A stretch of 64,000 nt of DNA from Jeotgalibacillus marinus (GTDB lineage Bacteria; Bacillota; Bacilli; Bacillales; Jeotgalibacillaceae): contig NZ_JBFMIA010000009.1 of NCBI RefSeq assembly GCF_040801915.1, positions 55,474 through 119,473 of the forward strand, written 5' to 3'. This document shows positions 16,022 through 25,137 of the stretch, piece by piece. The position numbers were made by a program, and so were the translations under genes. Position 1 is the stretch's first letter. Every line of letters begins with the position of its first letter. The notes beneath the pieces are model-generated. The model saw only the letters and a list, made by a program, of their open reading frames with translations, was not told the DNA's origin and ran no database searches.

Positions 16022-16732
16022 TTACTTAGCCACATAGCGCTCCAATCGGTTTTCAATGCGCCCTTGAATCAGTGACAGCAGAAAACTAATAATCCAATAA
16101 ATGATTGCAGCTGTAATATACAACTGAAGAAAAGCAAATTCTCTTGCCGCCATCTCTTGTGCTTTACGAAATAACTCTGTCACAAGAATCAATGAAGCAA
16201 GTGATGTATCTTTTACCAGGCTTATAAATGTATTTGATAGCGGAGGAATGGAAACACGTGTTGCTTGCGGTAATATAATTCGGCTTAATGCCTGTCTTTG
16301 TGTCATTCCAATTGCAAACCCTGCCTCCCACTGTCCTTTTGGTACAGAAAGAATCGAGGCACGAATTATTTCAGATGCATAAGCCCCAACGTTTAATGAA
16401 AACGCAATAATAGCACTAGGAAAAGGATCGATGACTATCCCTAAATCGGGTAAACCATAGAAAATAATAAATAGTTGTACAAGCAGAGGCGTTCCACGAA
16501 CAGCGGAGACATAAACCCTTGCTATTCCAGCGAGAATTTTACTCGTTGAAAGTCGTGCTAACGCAGTCAATAGTGCGATTACCATCCCAATAGCAAATGA
16601 AAATAAGGTAAGTGGAATCGTATATTGAATTGCCCCTAAGATCATCGGCATAAGAGAGGATTGGAAAAGTTCCCAATTAAACTCTCTGCCAGCTGATGAT
16701 AACAATATATTATTGTGAAACATCTTCACCAA
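16022..16732 (-). CDS. tcyB: Cystine ABC transporter, permease
   Basis: A 236-residue permease with five or more membrane helices and the HisM/GlnP pattern. The EAA loop is EAGFAIGMTQRQALSRIILP. The first codons overlap the end of tcyA by 23 nt; an ATG at 16723 is an alternative start with no better ribosome site. Overlap on one side and 11 nt to tcyC on the other indicate a tightly coupled operon. Confidence 0.88.
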   Translation of the reverse strand: MVKMFHNNILLSSAGREFNWELFQSSLMPMILGAIQYTIPLTLFSFAIGMVIALLTALARLSTSKILAGIARVYVSAVRGTPLLVQLFIIFYGLPDLGIVIDPFPSAIIAFSLNVGAYASEIIRASILSVPKGQWEAGFAIGMTQRQALSRIILPQATRVSIPPLSNTFISLVKDTSLASLILVTELFRKAQEMAAREFAFLQLYITAAIIYWIISFLLSLIQGRIENRLERYVAK

Positions 16733-17507
16733 ACCATTCTTCAGATATTTCGGCTAATGTGCCGTCTTCTTTCATTTCTGCAAGATATTTATTAAATTCT
16801 TCTACAAGCTCTTCATTGCCTTGTCGGAACATAAATGCACTTTCAGAAACATCGCTTTCTTCAGCTGCGATTTTCACACCTGAATTAGGTTGTTCTTTCA
16901 AGTATTCTAAAATGGCTAGTTTGTCATTAACTGTGACTTCTGCACGACCTGATCGAATGAGCTCAATTGTTTGAACAAGACCTTCGACTGGAACGATCTC
17001 CGCACCGTTCTCTGTTGCAATATCAGCAAAGTTACTAGTCAACGATTGAGCTGACTGTATGCCTTCTAAATCTTCAAAAGATGTAATGCTAGAATCAGCT
17101 TCAAGTGTGACAATAACTGCTCCAGAAACAGTATAGGCATCCGAAAAATCATACTTTTCGAGACGTTCTTCATTTACACCCACTTGGTTTGCAATCACAT
17201 CAAAACGAGAGGAGTTCAATCCTTCAAACATAGAATCCCACTGTGTTTCCATGTATTTAACTTCAACACCCATGCGCTCTGCTAGTTCGTTCATCACTTC
17301 TACATCATAACCTGTCAATGTGTCAGAGTCATCGTGGAATGTAAAAGGAGAATAAGTACCTTCTGTTCCAACAATAATCGTACCCTCTTCTTGAATTTGT
17401 TCAAGTAAATTTTTTGAGCCTTCTGCACTTTCTTCGTCATCAGACGCGCCACAAGCCCCTAATAAACCAACGAGTGCAACAGCCGTTAAACCAAACATTT
17501 TTTTCAT
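16710..17507 (-). CDS. tcyA: Cystine-binding lipoprotein
   Basis: A 265-residue lipoprotein with signal peptide and lipobox LLGAC (Cys at about 19). The SBP family 3 domain closely follows Bacillus TcyA: GTEGTYSPFTFHD, LTGYDVEVMNELAERMG, ETQWDSMFEGLNSSRFDV, SAQSLTSN, VNDKLAILEYLK and DGTLAEISEEWFGEDVS. It captures cystine outside the membrane for TcyBC. The ATG at 17507 follows AGGTGG. In Bacillus subtilis the operon responds to sulfur status through CymR; no site could be confirmed here. Confidence 0.9.
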   Translation of the reverse strand: MKKMFGLTAVALVGLLGACGASDDEESAEGSKNLLEQIQEEGTIIVGTEGTYSPFTFHDDSDTLTGYDVEVMNELAERMGVEVKYMETQWDSMFEGLNSSRFDVIANQVGVNEERLEKYDFSDAYTVSGAVIVTLEADSSITSFEDLEGIQSAQSLTSNFADIATENGAEIVPVEGLVQTIELIRSGRAEVTVNDKLAILEYLKEQPNSGVKIAAEESDVSESAFMFRQGNEELVEEFNKYLAEMKEDGTLAEISEEWFGEDVSQ

Positions 17508-17539
17508 TTTAATAACCACCTATTCTTATCGGAATTATA

Positions 17540-17985
17540 AATACCTTATGTGATTTTACGACGAATTGTTTAAAAAGTAAACTAAATTGATTTGGCGTCT
17601 GATCACATTTTATTCTAACGATCGATCGATCAATCTGGTTGAAAAACTTCTTTTCCTATCTATGCCCTAACAAAAAGCCGATTAAGCAACCTAAGTAATA
17701 CTTAAATCGACATTTATTATTTGCTTCTGCTCTATCTATTATTTTCCATAAGGTCCCCCTAAAATTATCTGTATAAGGATCAGGAAAAGGTATTTCACTT
17801 GACGCTAATAATCGATCGCACCACCTCTATTATTCAGATTCTTTAAACTAATATGAATATCCTTCTTTTATTCTATAAATTAAAATAATCGTTCCTCTAC
17901 AGTCGTCGTACATACTTGCCCCCTTTAAGTTTATTCAATACGAAAAAACAAAAAAGTTTTATACGTTCTTCTTTGAAAAGCAAAA
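17540..17985. other. Long intergenic region without recognised features
   Basis: About 450 bp between tcyA and the terminator after rsgA. Short repeats of GATCGATC occur near 17620 and 17810. No convincing ORF, structured RNA or operator was found. Confidence 0.5.
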
Positions 17986-17986
17986 C

Positions 17987-18016
17987 AGCCAGCTGTCCAT
18001 ACGTGGACAGCTGGCT
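17987..18016 (-). terminator. Intrinsic terminator of rsgA
   Basis: A perfect 13-bp stem (AGCCAGCTGTCCA / TGGACAGCTGGCT) with a 4-nt loop and a T-rich tail on the minus strand. Confidence 0.88.
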
Positions 18017-18086
18017 TTGAAATTTAAGAATAACCTGACCAATAATAATGATCAATGACCCAGTTACTTCTGGTTATTCCTCTTTA

Positions 18087-19157
18087 TTATTTACGGAATT
18101 TCTTCATTTGCTGACTTATTTGCTTCCACTTCTTTTTCTCTAACAGTTGCTCATGTTTATTTGATTTACGTTCAATATAGGCAAGTTCTTTTTGCAGTTT
18201 ACGGTAGCTTGCAAAACGTTCTCGTGCTAATCGTCCTTCTTCAATCGCTGCAATGATAGCACAATTAGGCTCATTTTCGTGCTGGCAATCTCTATACTGA
18301 CATTCATCTGCTAGCACCTCAACATCTTGAAACCCTTGGTGTAGTCCTTCTTCTGATTCCCATAATTGCAACTCTCTCATGCCTGGCGTGTCGATTATGA
18401 CTCCGCCTTTTGGTAGTAAAAGAAGTTCTCGATGCGTGGTCGTATGCTTGCCTTTTCCATCGTCTTCACGAATGTCATGTGTGAGCATCCGCTCTTCTCC
18501 TAGTAATGAGTTGATAATAGATGATTTCCCCACGCCAGATGAACCCATTACTGCCACGGTGATCCCGTCTTTGATGTGATGGTGTAATTCATCTAATCCA
18601 ACTTCGTCTTTTACACTACATGCGATGATTGGTACACCCATTGCAACCGACTCTGCTTGTTGTCGCTTTGCCTCCAGATCTTCACAAAGATCTGATTTTG
18701 ACAAAACGATCACAGGATTCGCTCCGCTCTCCCAAGAAGACAATAAATAGCGCTCAAGTCTGCGCAGATTGAAATCTTGATTTAAAGCCATTACAAGAAA
18801 AACAACATCTACATTTACCGCTACAATTTGTTCATTGGCTGTTTCTCCAGCTGTCTTACGAGAAAATTTTGAAATTCGCGGAAGGATGTGATGGATAATC
18901 GCTTTTCCTTCGTATACATACGAATGTACCATGACCCAATCACCGACTGCGGGATAATCTTCTCGGGTGGATGCCTCGTGACGAAACTTTCCAGATATTT
19001 CACCTAAAAGAATTCCATGATCTGTCTGAATTTGATACAGCCCTTTATGCTCAATAAGTATTCTACCTGGTGTTCCTGTCAGTACTTGGTCTGCTTTTTG
19101 TTGCCAGTCTTCATTCCATCCTATCGGGTATAATTTTTCATTTTTTACTTTGTTCAA
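18087..19157 (-). CDS. rsgA: Ribosome small-subunit-dependent GTPase RsgA
   Basis: A 356-residue circularly permuted GTPase. It has an OB-fold (about 45-110), G4-like LSKSD, P-loop GSSGVGKSSIINSLLG, G2/G3 region with DTPGMREL, and a zinc knuckle of the form C-x4-C-x-H-x5-C (CQYRDCQHENEPNC). RsgA checks late 30S ribosome assembly. The TTG at 19157 is chosen because GGAGG lies 8 nt upstream. The frame stays open further upstream, but that region is a structured leader with an intrinsic terminator, so the longer form is unlikely. The length fits the longer RsgA type. Confidence 0.88.
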   Translation of the reverse strand: MNKVKNEKLYPIGWNEDWQQKADQVLTGTPGRILIEHKGLYQIQTDHGILLGEISGKFRHEASTREDYPAVGDWVMVHSYVYEGKAIIHHILPRISKFSRKTAGETANEQIVAVNVDVVFLVMALNQDFNLRRLERYLLSSWESGANPVIVLSKSDLCEDLEAKRQQAESVAMGVPIIACSVKDEVGLDELHHHIKDGITVAVMGSSGVGKSSIINSLLGEERMLTHDIREDDGKGKHTTTHRELLLLPKGGVIIDTPGMRELQLWESEEGLHQGFQDVEVLADECQYRDCQHENEPNCAIIAAIEEGRLARERFASYRKLQKELAYIERKSNKHEQLLEKKKWKQISQQMKKFRK

Positions 19158-19192
19158 TTCATATTCCTCCAATTTTTCATTTCTTTTTGCAT

Positions 19193-19238
19193 AAAAAAAT
19201 CCACGGATATGTGCATTGTGTACACAAACCCGTGGATT
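19193..19238 (-). terminator. Intrinsic terminator in the rsgA leader (attenuator)
   Basis: On the minus strand AATCCACGG (19238-19230) pairs with CCGTGGATT (19206-19198) and is followed by T7. It lies only 36 nt before the rsgA start codon, so transcription must pass it to express rsgA. Confidence 0.8.
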
Positions 19239-19313
19239 CTCTGCGCAAATAGTAAAAATCAGCAGGAATACTCCTTCATGGATGGCGCAATGGCCAGGCG
19301 GGTTGTGTACACG
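19218..19313 (-). promoter_or_regulatory. Candidate anti-terminator pairing in the rsgA leader
   Basis: CGTGTACACAACCCG (19313-19299, minus strand) is complementary to CGGGTTTGTGTACAC (19232-19218) apart from one bulged T. The second segment includes the first bases of the terminator's 5' arm, so the two structures exclude each other. This is the classical layout of a transcription attenuator. Confidence 0.6.
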
Positions 19314-19347
19314 AACAAACAATGAACCATTCTAGTTGTTTTTTCAT
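19276..19347 (-). CDS. Candidate 23-residue leader peptide of rsgA
   Basis: ATG at 19347, encoding MKKQLEWFIVCSCTQPAWPL and three more residues, ending at TGA. AAAGGGTGAT lies just upstream. The anti-terminator's first strand lies inside this ORF, so ribosomes on the leader would change folding. A second overlapping start at 19354, in another frame (31 codons), is possible. The assignment rests on context, not homology. Confidence 0.5.
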   Translation of the reverse strand: MKKQLEWFIVCSCTQPAWPLRHP

Positions 19348-19537
19348 CACACATCACCCTTTCCATTTATTTATTTTCTATTATACCATAATTTAATTTT
19401 TTCACGAATAATCTTTATATTAAAATTTCTTACAAATCCGGACTCACTTTGACTAGCCGAACATCATTCCTTTATACACATTATTCTCCTATTTTAGTAC
19501 ACTATAATTACATATTTTAGAAGAGGAGGATTGGATT

Positions 19538-20050
19538 TTGAAAAAAGTCATGATTATTGGTTCACCAGGAGCAGGAAAATCGACACTAGCTAATCAACTA
19601 GAATCAAAACTCTTGTTACCAGTTATACATCTTGATGCTATCTTTTGGAAGCCTGGTTGGAAAGCGACTCCTAAGCTTGAATTTCGTCAGCAACTATCGA
19701 ACATCATGAAAGAGGACGCTTGGATCATAGATGGTACTTTTGGTTCAACCATTGATCAACGTTTAAAAGTAGCGGACACGGTTATCTTTCTTCAGTATTC
19801 TCGATATCTTTGTGTTAGTAGAGCTTTAAAAAGAAGAATGATGTACCATAAGAAAACAAGGCCTGATATGGTTGATGGATGTGAAGAAAAAATGGATTTA
19901 GACTTTCTCAAATGGATTTGGCACTTTTCCAGGGATCAAGCCCCCGATATTCTACATAAATTAAATAAACTTCAAACGAGCAAAAATATTATTATTCTGT
20001 CATCACCTAAAGAAACAAAAAGATGGCTAGACAACATTGAACCCTCTTAA
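19538..20050 (+). CDS. FlaR-like P-loop NTPase (topology modulation protein family)
   Basis: A 170-residue adenylate-kinase-like protein. The Walker A GSPGAGKSTLA is at residues 8-18, followed by HLDAIFWKPGW and WIIDGTFGSTID, the pattern of proteins annotated as DNA topology modulation protein FlaR. The physiological substrate is uncertain; the fold suggests a small-molecule kinase. GAGGAGG lies before the start. No operon partner is evident. Confidence 0.82.
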   Translation: MKKVMIIGSPGAGKSTLANQLESKLLLPVIHLDAIFWKPGWKATPKLEFRQQLSNIMKEDAWIIDGTFGSTIDQRLKVADTVIFLQYSRYLCVSRALKRRMMYHKKTRPDMVDGCEEKMDLDFLKWIWHFSRDQAPDILHKLNKLQTSKNIIILSSPKETKRWLDNIEPS

Positions 20051-20129
20051 TTGTTTGCCTTAACAAAATACTTAGTACCGCTATCCTATGATATGTTCTT
20101 GAAATCAGTCAGTAGAAAGGATGCTTAAC

Positions 20130-20462
20130 ATGATCAGTCACGGCATTCACATTTATGGACCAGCTATCGACAGTGAAACACGATGCACACACTATCATTC
20201 CGAAAAAGATATTATTGCAATAAAATTCTTTTGCTGTAAACGTTATTTCCCATGCGTTTCCTGTCATGAGGAAGATGGTGGCTGCAATCATGCTGTCTGG
20301 CCAAAAAATCAATTTGATGAAAAAGCGGTTTTATGTGGATCATGTGGCAATGAACATTCAATCTCAACTTACTTAGAATGCAAATCTTCCTGCCCAAACT
20401 GTCACGCTTCCTTTAACCCTGGCTGCAGTCTCCATGCTTATTTGTACTTCGATATAAGTTAA
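20130..20462 (+). CDS. CHY zinc-finger protein
   Basis: A 110-residue protein with the CHY zinc-finger layout: CTHYHSEKDIIAIKFFCC, YFPCVSCHEEDGG, then CGSCGNEHS and CPNCHASFNPGC. Ten or more Cys/His residues would bind about three zinc ions. Bacterial members are uncharacterised. The ATG at 20130 has AAAGG 9 nt upstream; the ATG at 20121 directly abuts the ribosome site and is rejected. Confidence 0.88.
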   Translation: MISHGIHIYGPAIDSETRCTHYHSEKDIIAIKFFCCKRYFPCVSCHEEDGGCNHAVWPKNQFDEKAVLCGSCGNEHSISTYLECKSSCPNCHASFNPGCSLHAYLYFDIS

Positions 20463-20585
20463 TCTGTTATTTTCCTGCTCAAGAGTTCGACATATTTCAA
20501 CATTTTTTCCCCTATCTCCCTTGTGTTCTATCTATGATCCGTGGTTAGATTAGAAGATGATAATCTAATAAAGGGGTTCATAGAA

Positions 20586-21386
20586 TTGCTACACTATCGC
20601 TCATATATTTCCGATAACTCATTGCCTTGGGTGACGCTCGTCCATGGTATTGGGGGGAGCTCAAGCATCTGGTTTAGACAAATAAAAGAATTTAGAAAAC
20701 ATTTTAATGTGCTTGTTATCGATCTAAGAGGTCATGGTCAATCACCTAGAGGTATATGGAAAAAAGGGGACACCTTCAAAGAAGTTTCAATTGAAGTGAT
20801 TGATGTGCTTGATCATTTATCGATCAGGCAAACACATTTTGTAGGTATTTCTCTTGGAACAATTGTTAGCCAAACCATTGCCAAGCACTATCCTAGCTAC
20901 GTGAGTTCTCTCGTGCTATGTGGTGCCATTCTTCAATTCGATATTCGTACAAAATCCCTACTAGGGTTTGGACGAGCGACAAAACAATTCATTCCATATA
21001 TGTGGTTATACAAACTTTTCGCGTGGATCATCATGCCAAACCGTTCTCATAAAGAATCTCGTTTAACTTTTGTGGAATCGGCGAAAAAAATGTGCCAAAA
21101 AGAATTTATTAAGTGGTTTTCACTTACGAAAGTCCTCAATCCTTATTTAGATCGATTGCAAATCGAAACGAATGGCTTACCAACCATGTTCATAATGGGT
21201 GAAGAGGATTACATGTTCCGTTCACCGGTTGAAGAGCTCGCTCGTCGTGATGCTTCACTTGGTTTAATCACCATTAAAAACGCTGGTCACGTCTGTAACA
21301 TCGATCAACCACAAACCTACAACGAACAAACAATTACCTATATACACAGTATTGAACGTTCAAAAAAATCCATTCAGACCGTCTGA
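20586..21386 (+). CDS. Alpha/beta-fold hydrolase
   Basis: A 266-residue hydrolase. The oxyanion region is LVHGIGGSS, the nucleophile elbow GISLG (Ser), the acid Asp lies in GEEDYMF, and the His in NAGHVCNIDQP. It resembles 3-oxoadipate enol-lactonase-like and lipase-like esterases; the substrate is unknown. The TTG at 20586 is preferred because AAGGGG lies 9 nt upstream, whereas the GTG at 20541 has no site. Confidence 0.82.
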   Translation: MLHYRSYISDNSLPWVTLVHGIGGSSSIWFRQIKEFRKHFNVLVIDLRGHGQSPRGIWKKGDTFKEVSIEVIDVLDHLSIRQTHFVGISLGTIVSQTIAKHYPSYVSSLVLCGAILQFDIRTKSLLGFGRATKQFIPYMWLYKLFAWIIMPNRSHKESRLTFVESAKKMCQKEFIKWFSLTKVLNPYLDRLQIETNGLPTMFIMGEEDYMFRSPVEELARRDASLGLITIKNAGHVCNIDQPQTYNEQTITYIHSIERSKKSIQTV

Positions 21387-21453
21387 TCTTTCTTCAGGCA
21401 GTATGTGACGTAAGTTTATTCACGGTCTAAAACGCAACGATAGTGACATAAGA

Positions 21454-21490
21454 AAATTCCACCGGGTCTCGTAACCACGGTGGATTTTTT
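21454..21490. terminator. Terminator between convergent genes
   Basis: CCACCG / CGGTGG core with flanking A/T pairing and TTTTTT on the plus strand, between the hydrolase and appC. Confidence 0.75.
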
Positions 21491-21493
21491 GAA

Positions 21494-22390
21494 TTATGTT
21501 TTCATTTTTGGATCAAGCGCATCTCTTAATCCATCTCCCAAGAGGTTAAAGCCTAATACAACGAGCATGATGGCGAGACCTGGGAAGAACATGGTCCACG
21601 GTGCTTGAATCAAGTATTCTCGAGAGGAAGAAAGCATTGCACCCCATTCGGGTTGTGGTGGTTGTGCACCCAGCCCTAAAAACCCTAGTGCAGCCGCTTC
21701 GATAATCGCCGTCGCAACCGCAAGTGAACCTTGAACAATAATCGGCGTCATTGAATTGGGTAACACATGTGAGAATAAGATTCGAAAATCACTCATGCCA
21801 ATGGCTCTCGCCGCCATTATGTACTCTTCTTCTTTGACACTGAGAACTTTTGAGCGAATCAATCGTCCGAAGTTTGGAACATTAATAATCGCAATGGCAA
21901 TCAATGCATTTTGTAGTGATGGTCCTAAGATGGATACAACTGCTATCGCAAGTAAAATACTTGGAAACGCCAGCATAATATCAAACAAACGAGAGATAAT
22001 CGTATCGACCCATCTCCCATAATAACCCGCAACAATGCCGAGTGTGCTTCCAACGATTGCAGAGCCCACAACAGCTAAAAAACCTACCCAAAGAGAAATT
22101 CTTGCACCGTGAATGACACGAGAAAAAATATCACGACCAAAATCATCTGTGCCAAACCAATATTCAGCTGAAGGTGATTGCAATCGTTCGGGTAGCTTTT
22201 GATCATTTATCCCTTCTGGTGCAATCCAAGGGGCGAAGATCGCCACCAAGATAAAGAAAGAAACGATACTTAAACCGACAATGGCGATTTTATTTTTCTT
22301 GAAGTTCCTCCATGCCTCTTTCCATGGGGGAAGCGTCTCATCGTGAATTTCTTGCTTAATTTCGTCTGAAATTTTACTTGGTTCTGCCAT
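21494..22390 (-). CDS. appC: Oligopeptide ABC transporter permease
   Basis: A 298-residue permease of the DppC/AppC type with six membrane helices, an N-terminal cytoplasmic tail (WRNFKKNKIAIVGLSIV) and the EAA loop AARAIGMSDFRILFSHVLPN. It pairs with AppB to form the peptide channel. Last gene of the operon, 28 nt after appB, and followed by a terminator. The order D-F-A-B-C matches the Bacillus subtilis app operon. Confidence 0.88.
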   Translation of the reverse strand: MAEPSKISDEIKQEIHDETLPPWKEAWRNFKKNKIAIVGLSIVSFFILVAIFAPWIAPEGINDQKLPERLQSPSAEYWFGTDDFGRDIFSRVIHGARISLWVGFLAVVGSAIVGSTLGIVAGYYGRWVDTIISRLFDIMLAFPSILLAIAVVSILGPSLQNALIAIAIINVPNFGRLIRSKVLSVKEEEYIMAARAIGMSDFRILFSHVLPNSMTPIIVQGSLAVATAIIEAAALGFLGLGAQPPQPEWGAMLSSSREYLIQAPWTMFFPGLAIMLVVLGFNLLGDGLRDALDPKMKT

Positions 22391-22418
22391 ATTCTCACTC
22401 CTCTCTCACATGTACTCC

Positions 22419-23423
22419 TTAGTTGTATCGAATTCTCGGATCGACAATCGAATACAACACATCGACAATTAAATTAATCATGACAAATATAAATGCAACG
22501 ACAAGGATACCTGACTGGATGACCGGATAATCACGAGAAGAAATCGCTTCATATATGTATCGACCAATGCCTGGTAATCCGAAAATCGTCTCTGTCAAGA
22601 TGGCTCCACCTAACAATAATCCAGTTTGGAGACCAATAACCGTCAATACAGGAATGACAGCATTTTTCAAGGAATGCTTATAGACAATCCAAAACATTTT
22701 TTCACCCTTAGCACGAGCTGTTCGAATATAATCAGATTTCATTACTTCCAACATACTGGAACGTGTCATACGAGCAATGATCGCCATTGGAATGGTCGCT
22801 AACGCAACACCTGGCATAACTAAATGTCGTAATACATTTAGTGTCTGATCAAATCGCCCTTGAATAATGGTGTCAAGAATATACAAGTTGGTAATCGCAT
22901 TGACAGGATCTCGCACATTTTCTCGCCCTGTTGTTGGAAACCAATCCCATTGTAGTGAGAATTGATATTGCATCATTAGACCAAGCCAGAAAATGGGTAC
23001 AGAAACACCGATCAATGCAAAAATCATCGCTCCATAATCAAACCACGAGTTTCGAAACCATGCTGAAATGATTCCAGCATTCACTCCGATAAATACAGCA
23101 ATCACCATGGCAAAAATCGACAATTCAAATGTTGCTGCTAAATAAGGCCATATTTCTTCGTTTACTGCTGTCCTCGTACGAATGGATTCACCTAAGTCAC
23201 CAGTCATTAAATTTTTAAGGTACTCAAAATATTGCACGTACCAAGGATTATTTAGACCAAGTGTTTCACGTAATGCGGCTACAGCTTCCTCTGTAGCTTG
23301 TTGACCCAAAATTACGATAGCGGGATCACCTGGTATGGCACGTATAATTAGGAAAACGATAAACGTCATCCCCAATAAAACTGGGATCAATTGCAATAAG
23401 CGTCTTATAATATACTGGAGCAT
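22419..23423 (-). CDS. appB: Oligopeptide ABC transporter permease
   Basis: A 334-residue DppB/AppB-type permease: MLQYIIRRLLQLIPVLLGMT at the start, six membrane helices, EAA loop RTARAKGEKMFWIVYKHSLK. The ATG at 23423 is 6 nt after GGAGGG; the longer open frame upstream has no support. It forms the membrane channel with AppC. Confidence 0.88.
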   Translation of the reverse strand: MLQYIIRRLLQLIPVLLGMTFIVFLIIRAIPGDPAIVILGQQATEEAVAALRETLGLNNPWYVQYFEYLKNLMTGDLGESIRTRTAVNEEIWPYLAATFELSIFAMVIAVFIGVNAGIISAWFRNSWFDYGAMIFALIGVSVPIFWLGLMMQYQFSLQWDWFPTTGRENVRDPVNAITNLYILDTIIQGRFDQTLNVLRHLVMPGVALATIPMAIIARMTRSSMLEVMKSDYIRTARAKGEKMFWIVYKHSLKNAVIPVLTVIGLQTGLLLGGAILTETIFGLPGIGRYIYEAISSRDYPVIQSGILVVAFIFVMINLIVDVLYSIVDPRIRYN

Positions 23424-23508
23424 CATCTTCCCTCCAAAGATCATTCTTTTTATGTAAAAAAAAGAGGGAAAGGCGAACGTACACCTCTCCCCCACAAAGG
23501 TTAACTGA

Positions 23509-25137
23509 TTATTTGAAGTATACGTCCATTAAGAGATCAGATCCTGTTGGATGAGCAACAAAGTCCATCAAATTCGCATCTCCAGCTAACAACGGTGTTG
23601 AGTGAGCTAGAGGAACCCAAGGAGCATCCTCAAGGATAATCTCTTGTGCTTCCATGTAAAGTTGATTCCGTGTATCTTCATTCACTTCAGATTGCGCTTC
23701 AATTAATAGATCATGAAGTTCTTGGTTCTCATAATACGTATAGTTGTTGCTTCCAATGTTGTCTTGGTCAAGAAGAACGTATAGGAAATTATCCGCATCT
23801 CCGTTATCACCCGTCCACCCTAGAAGGAAGGCATCTGCTTCACCGGCACTAGCCTTTTCAAGATAGGTTGCCCACTCGTACGTAACAATTTCAGCATTGA
23901 TCCCTACAGCAGAAAGGTTATTTTGGATTGCTTCAGCAACTTTTTGTCCATCTGGCATGTACGGGCGTGGTACAGGCATTGCCCATAGTTCCATATCAAA
24001 GCCATCGCCTAAACCAGCTTCTTCAAGAAGTTCTTTTGCTTTCTCAGGGTCATAGTCATATCCTTCAATGTCATCATTGTATCCAGAAATAACTGAAGGC
24101 ATTGGGTTTTTCGCAACTTCTGCACTACCTTCGAAGAAAGCATCAACAATCGCTTGTCGATCAATTGCATAGTTCATCGCTTGACGTACTTTAGGATCGT
24201 CAAATGGTTCACGTGTAGTCGTTAATCCTAAGTATCCAACGTTCATCGATGGACGTTCAAACAATTGAAGATCTGCATTGGCTTCAACTTGAGATGAATC
24301 ACTTGGGTTAATACCATCAGCAAGATCAATATCCCCACTCATTAACGCATTTAGACGCGCTGAGTTTTCTGGGATTGAACTAAAAATAACTTGGTCAAGC
24401 TTAGGTAATCCCTCTTGCCAGTAATCATCGTACTTTTCTATGACAATACGATCGTTACGTTTCCATTCAACAAACTTAAATGGACCTGTACCAACTGGAT
24501 TTTCGCCAAATTCATCGTCGCTCATCTCTTCAAGCGCTTTTGGACTTGCGATACCAAATGGGCTCATCGCCAGATTTTTTAGGAATGGCGCTTGTGGGCG
24601 CTTAAGCTTGAATTCAACCGTCATTTCATCAGTCGCTGTTACTGACTCGATTACGTGACCTTCATCATCGCTAAATCCCCCAAACATTGATTGGTAGTAG
24701 TAGAATTTATCTTCTGTCCCGTTAGCCCAACGCTCAAAGTTGTAAACAACTGCTGCTGCGTTAAATGGCTCTCCATCATGGAATGTTACACCCTCTTGAA
24801 GATTAAACGTATACGTTAATCCATCTTCGGAAACAGCGTGTTCAGCTGCTAGACCAGGATTGATTGTTGTGTCGTCACGACCAAACTCTACAAGTGTTTC
24901 AAAAAGGTTTCTCGTTACTTTAAGTGACTCACCATCCGTAACCATAATTGGATCTAGAGCAACTGAGTCACCACCGCGACCAAATACTAACGTATCTTCT
25001 GCATCACTTCCGCCTTCTTCAGCAGTACCTTCTCCACCACCTTCTTCGCTCGATTCCTCATCATCACTTGAGCAAGCAATTAAAGCGATTGATACAGTTA
25101 ATAAAAGAACAAAAAACAACCAAGATTTCTTACTCAT
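23509..25137 (-). CDS. appA: Oligopeptide-binding lipoprotein
   Basis: A 542-residue SBP family 5 lipoprotein. It has a signal peptide and lipobox (LIACSS, Cys at about 22), a very acidic Ser/Glu/Gly linker (about 23-48), then the binding domain starting VFGRGGDSVALDPI and including YNFERW, VGTGPFKFVEW and YAIDRQAI. It captures peptides for AppBC. The acidic linker is typical of surface lipoproteins of alkaliphiles. Its ATG overlaps the stop of appF (ATGA). Confidence 0.88.
   Translation of the reverse strand: MSKKSWLFFVLLLTVSIALIACSSDDEESSEEGGGEGTAEEGGSDAEDTLVFGRGGDSVALDPIMVTDGESLKVTRNLFETLVEFGRDDTTINPGLAAEHAVSEDGLTYTFNLQEGVTFHDGEPFNAAAVVYNFERWANGTEDKFYYYQSMFGGFSDDEGHVIESVTATDEMTVEFKLKRPQAPFLKNLAMSPFGIASPKALEEMSDDEFGENPVGTGPFKFVEWKRNDRIVIEKYDDYWQEGLPKLDQVIFSSIPENSARLNALMSGDIDLADGINPSDSSQVEANADLQLFERPSMNVGYLGLTTTREPFDDPKVRQAMNYAIDRQAIVDAFFEGSAEVAKNPMPSVISGYNDDIEGYDYDPEKAKELLEEAGLGDGFDMELWAMPVPRPYMPDGQKVAEAIQNNLSAVGINAEIVTYEWATYLEKASAGEADAFLLGWTGDNGDADNFLYVLLDQDNIGSNNYTYYENQELHDLLIEAQSEVNEDTRNQLYMEAQEIILEDAPWVPLAHSTPLLAGDANLMDFVAHPTGSDLLMDVYFK

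Noticed and set aside
19158..19322. N-terminal extension of rsgA by 55 codons.
   Set aside because: The extension crosses a leader terminator and lacks a ribosome site; the TTG at 19157 has a proper GGAGG and fits the family length.
20541..20585. GTG start of the alpha/beta hydrolase at 20541.
   Set aside because: No ribosome site; the TTG at 20586 follows AAGGGG and gives the normal N-terminus.
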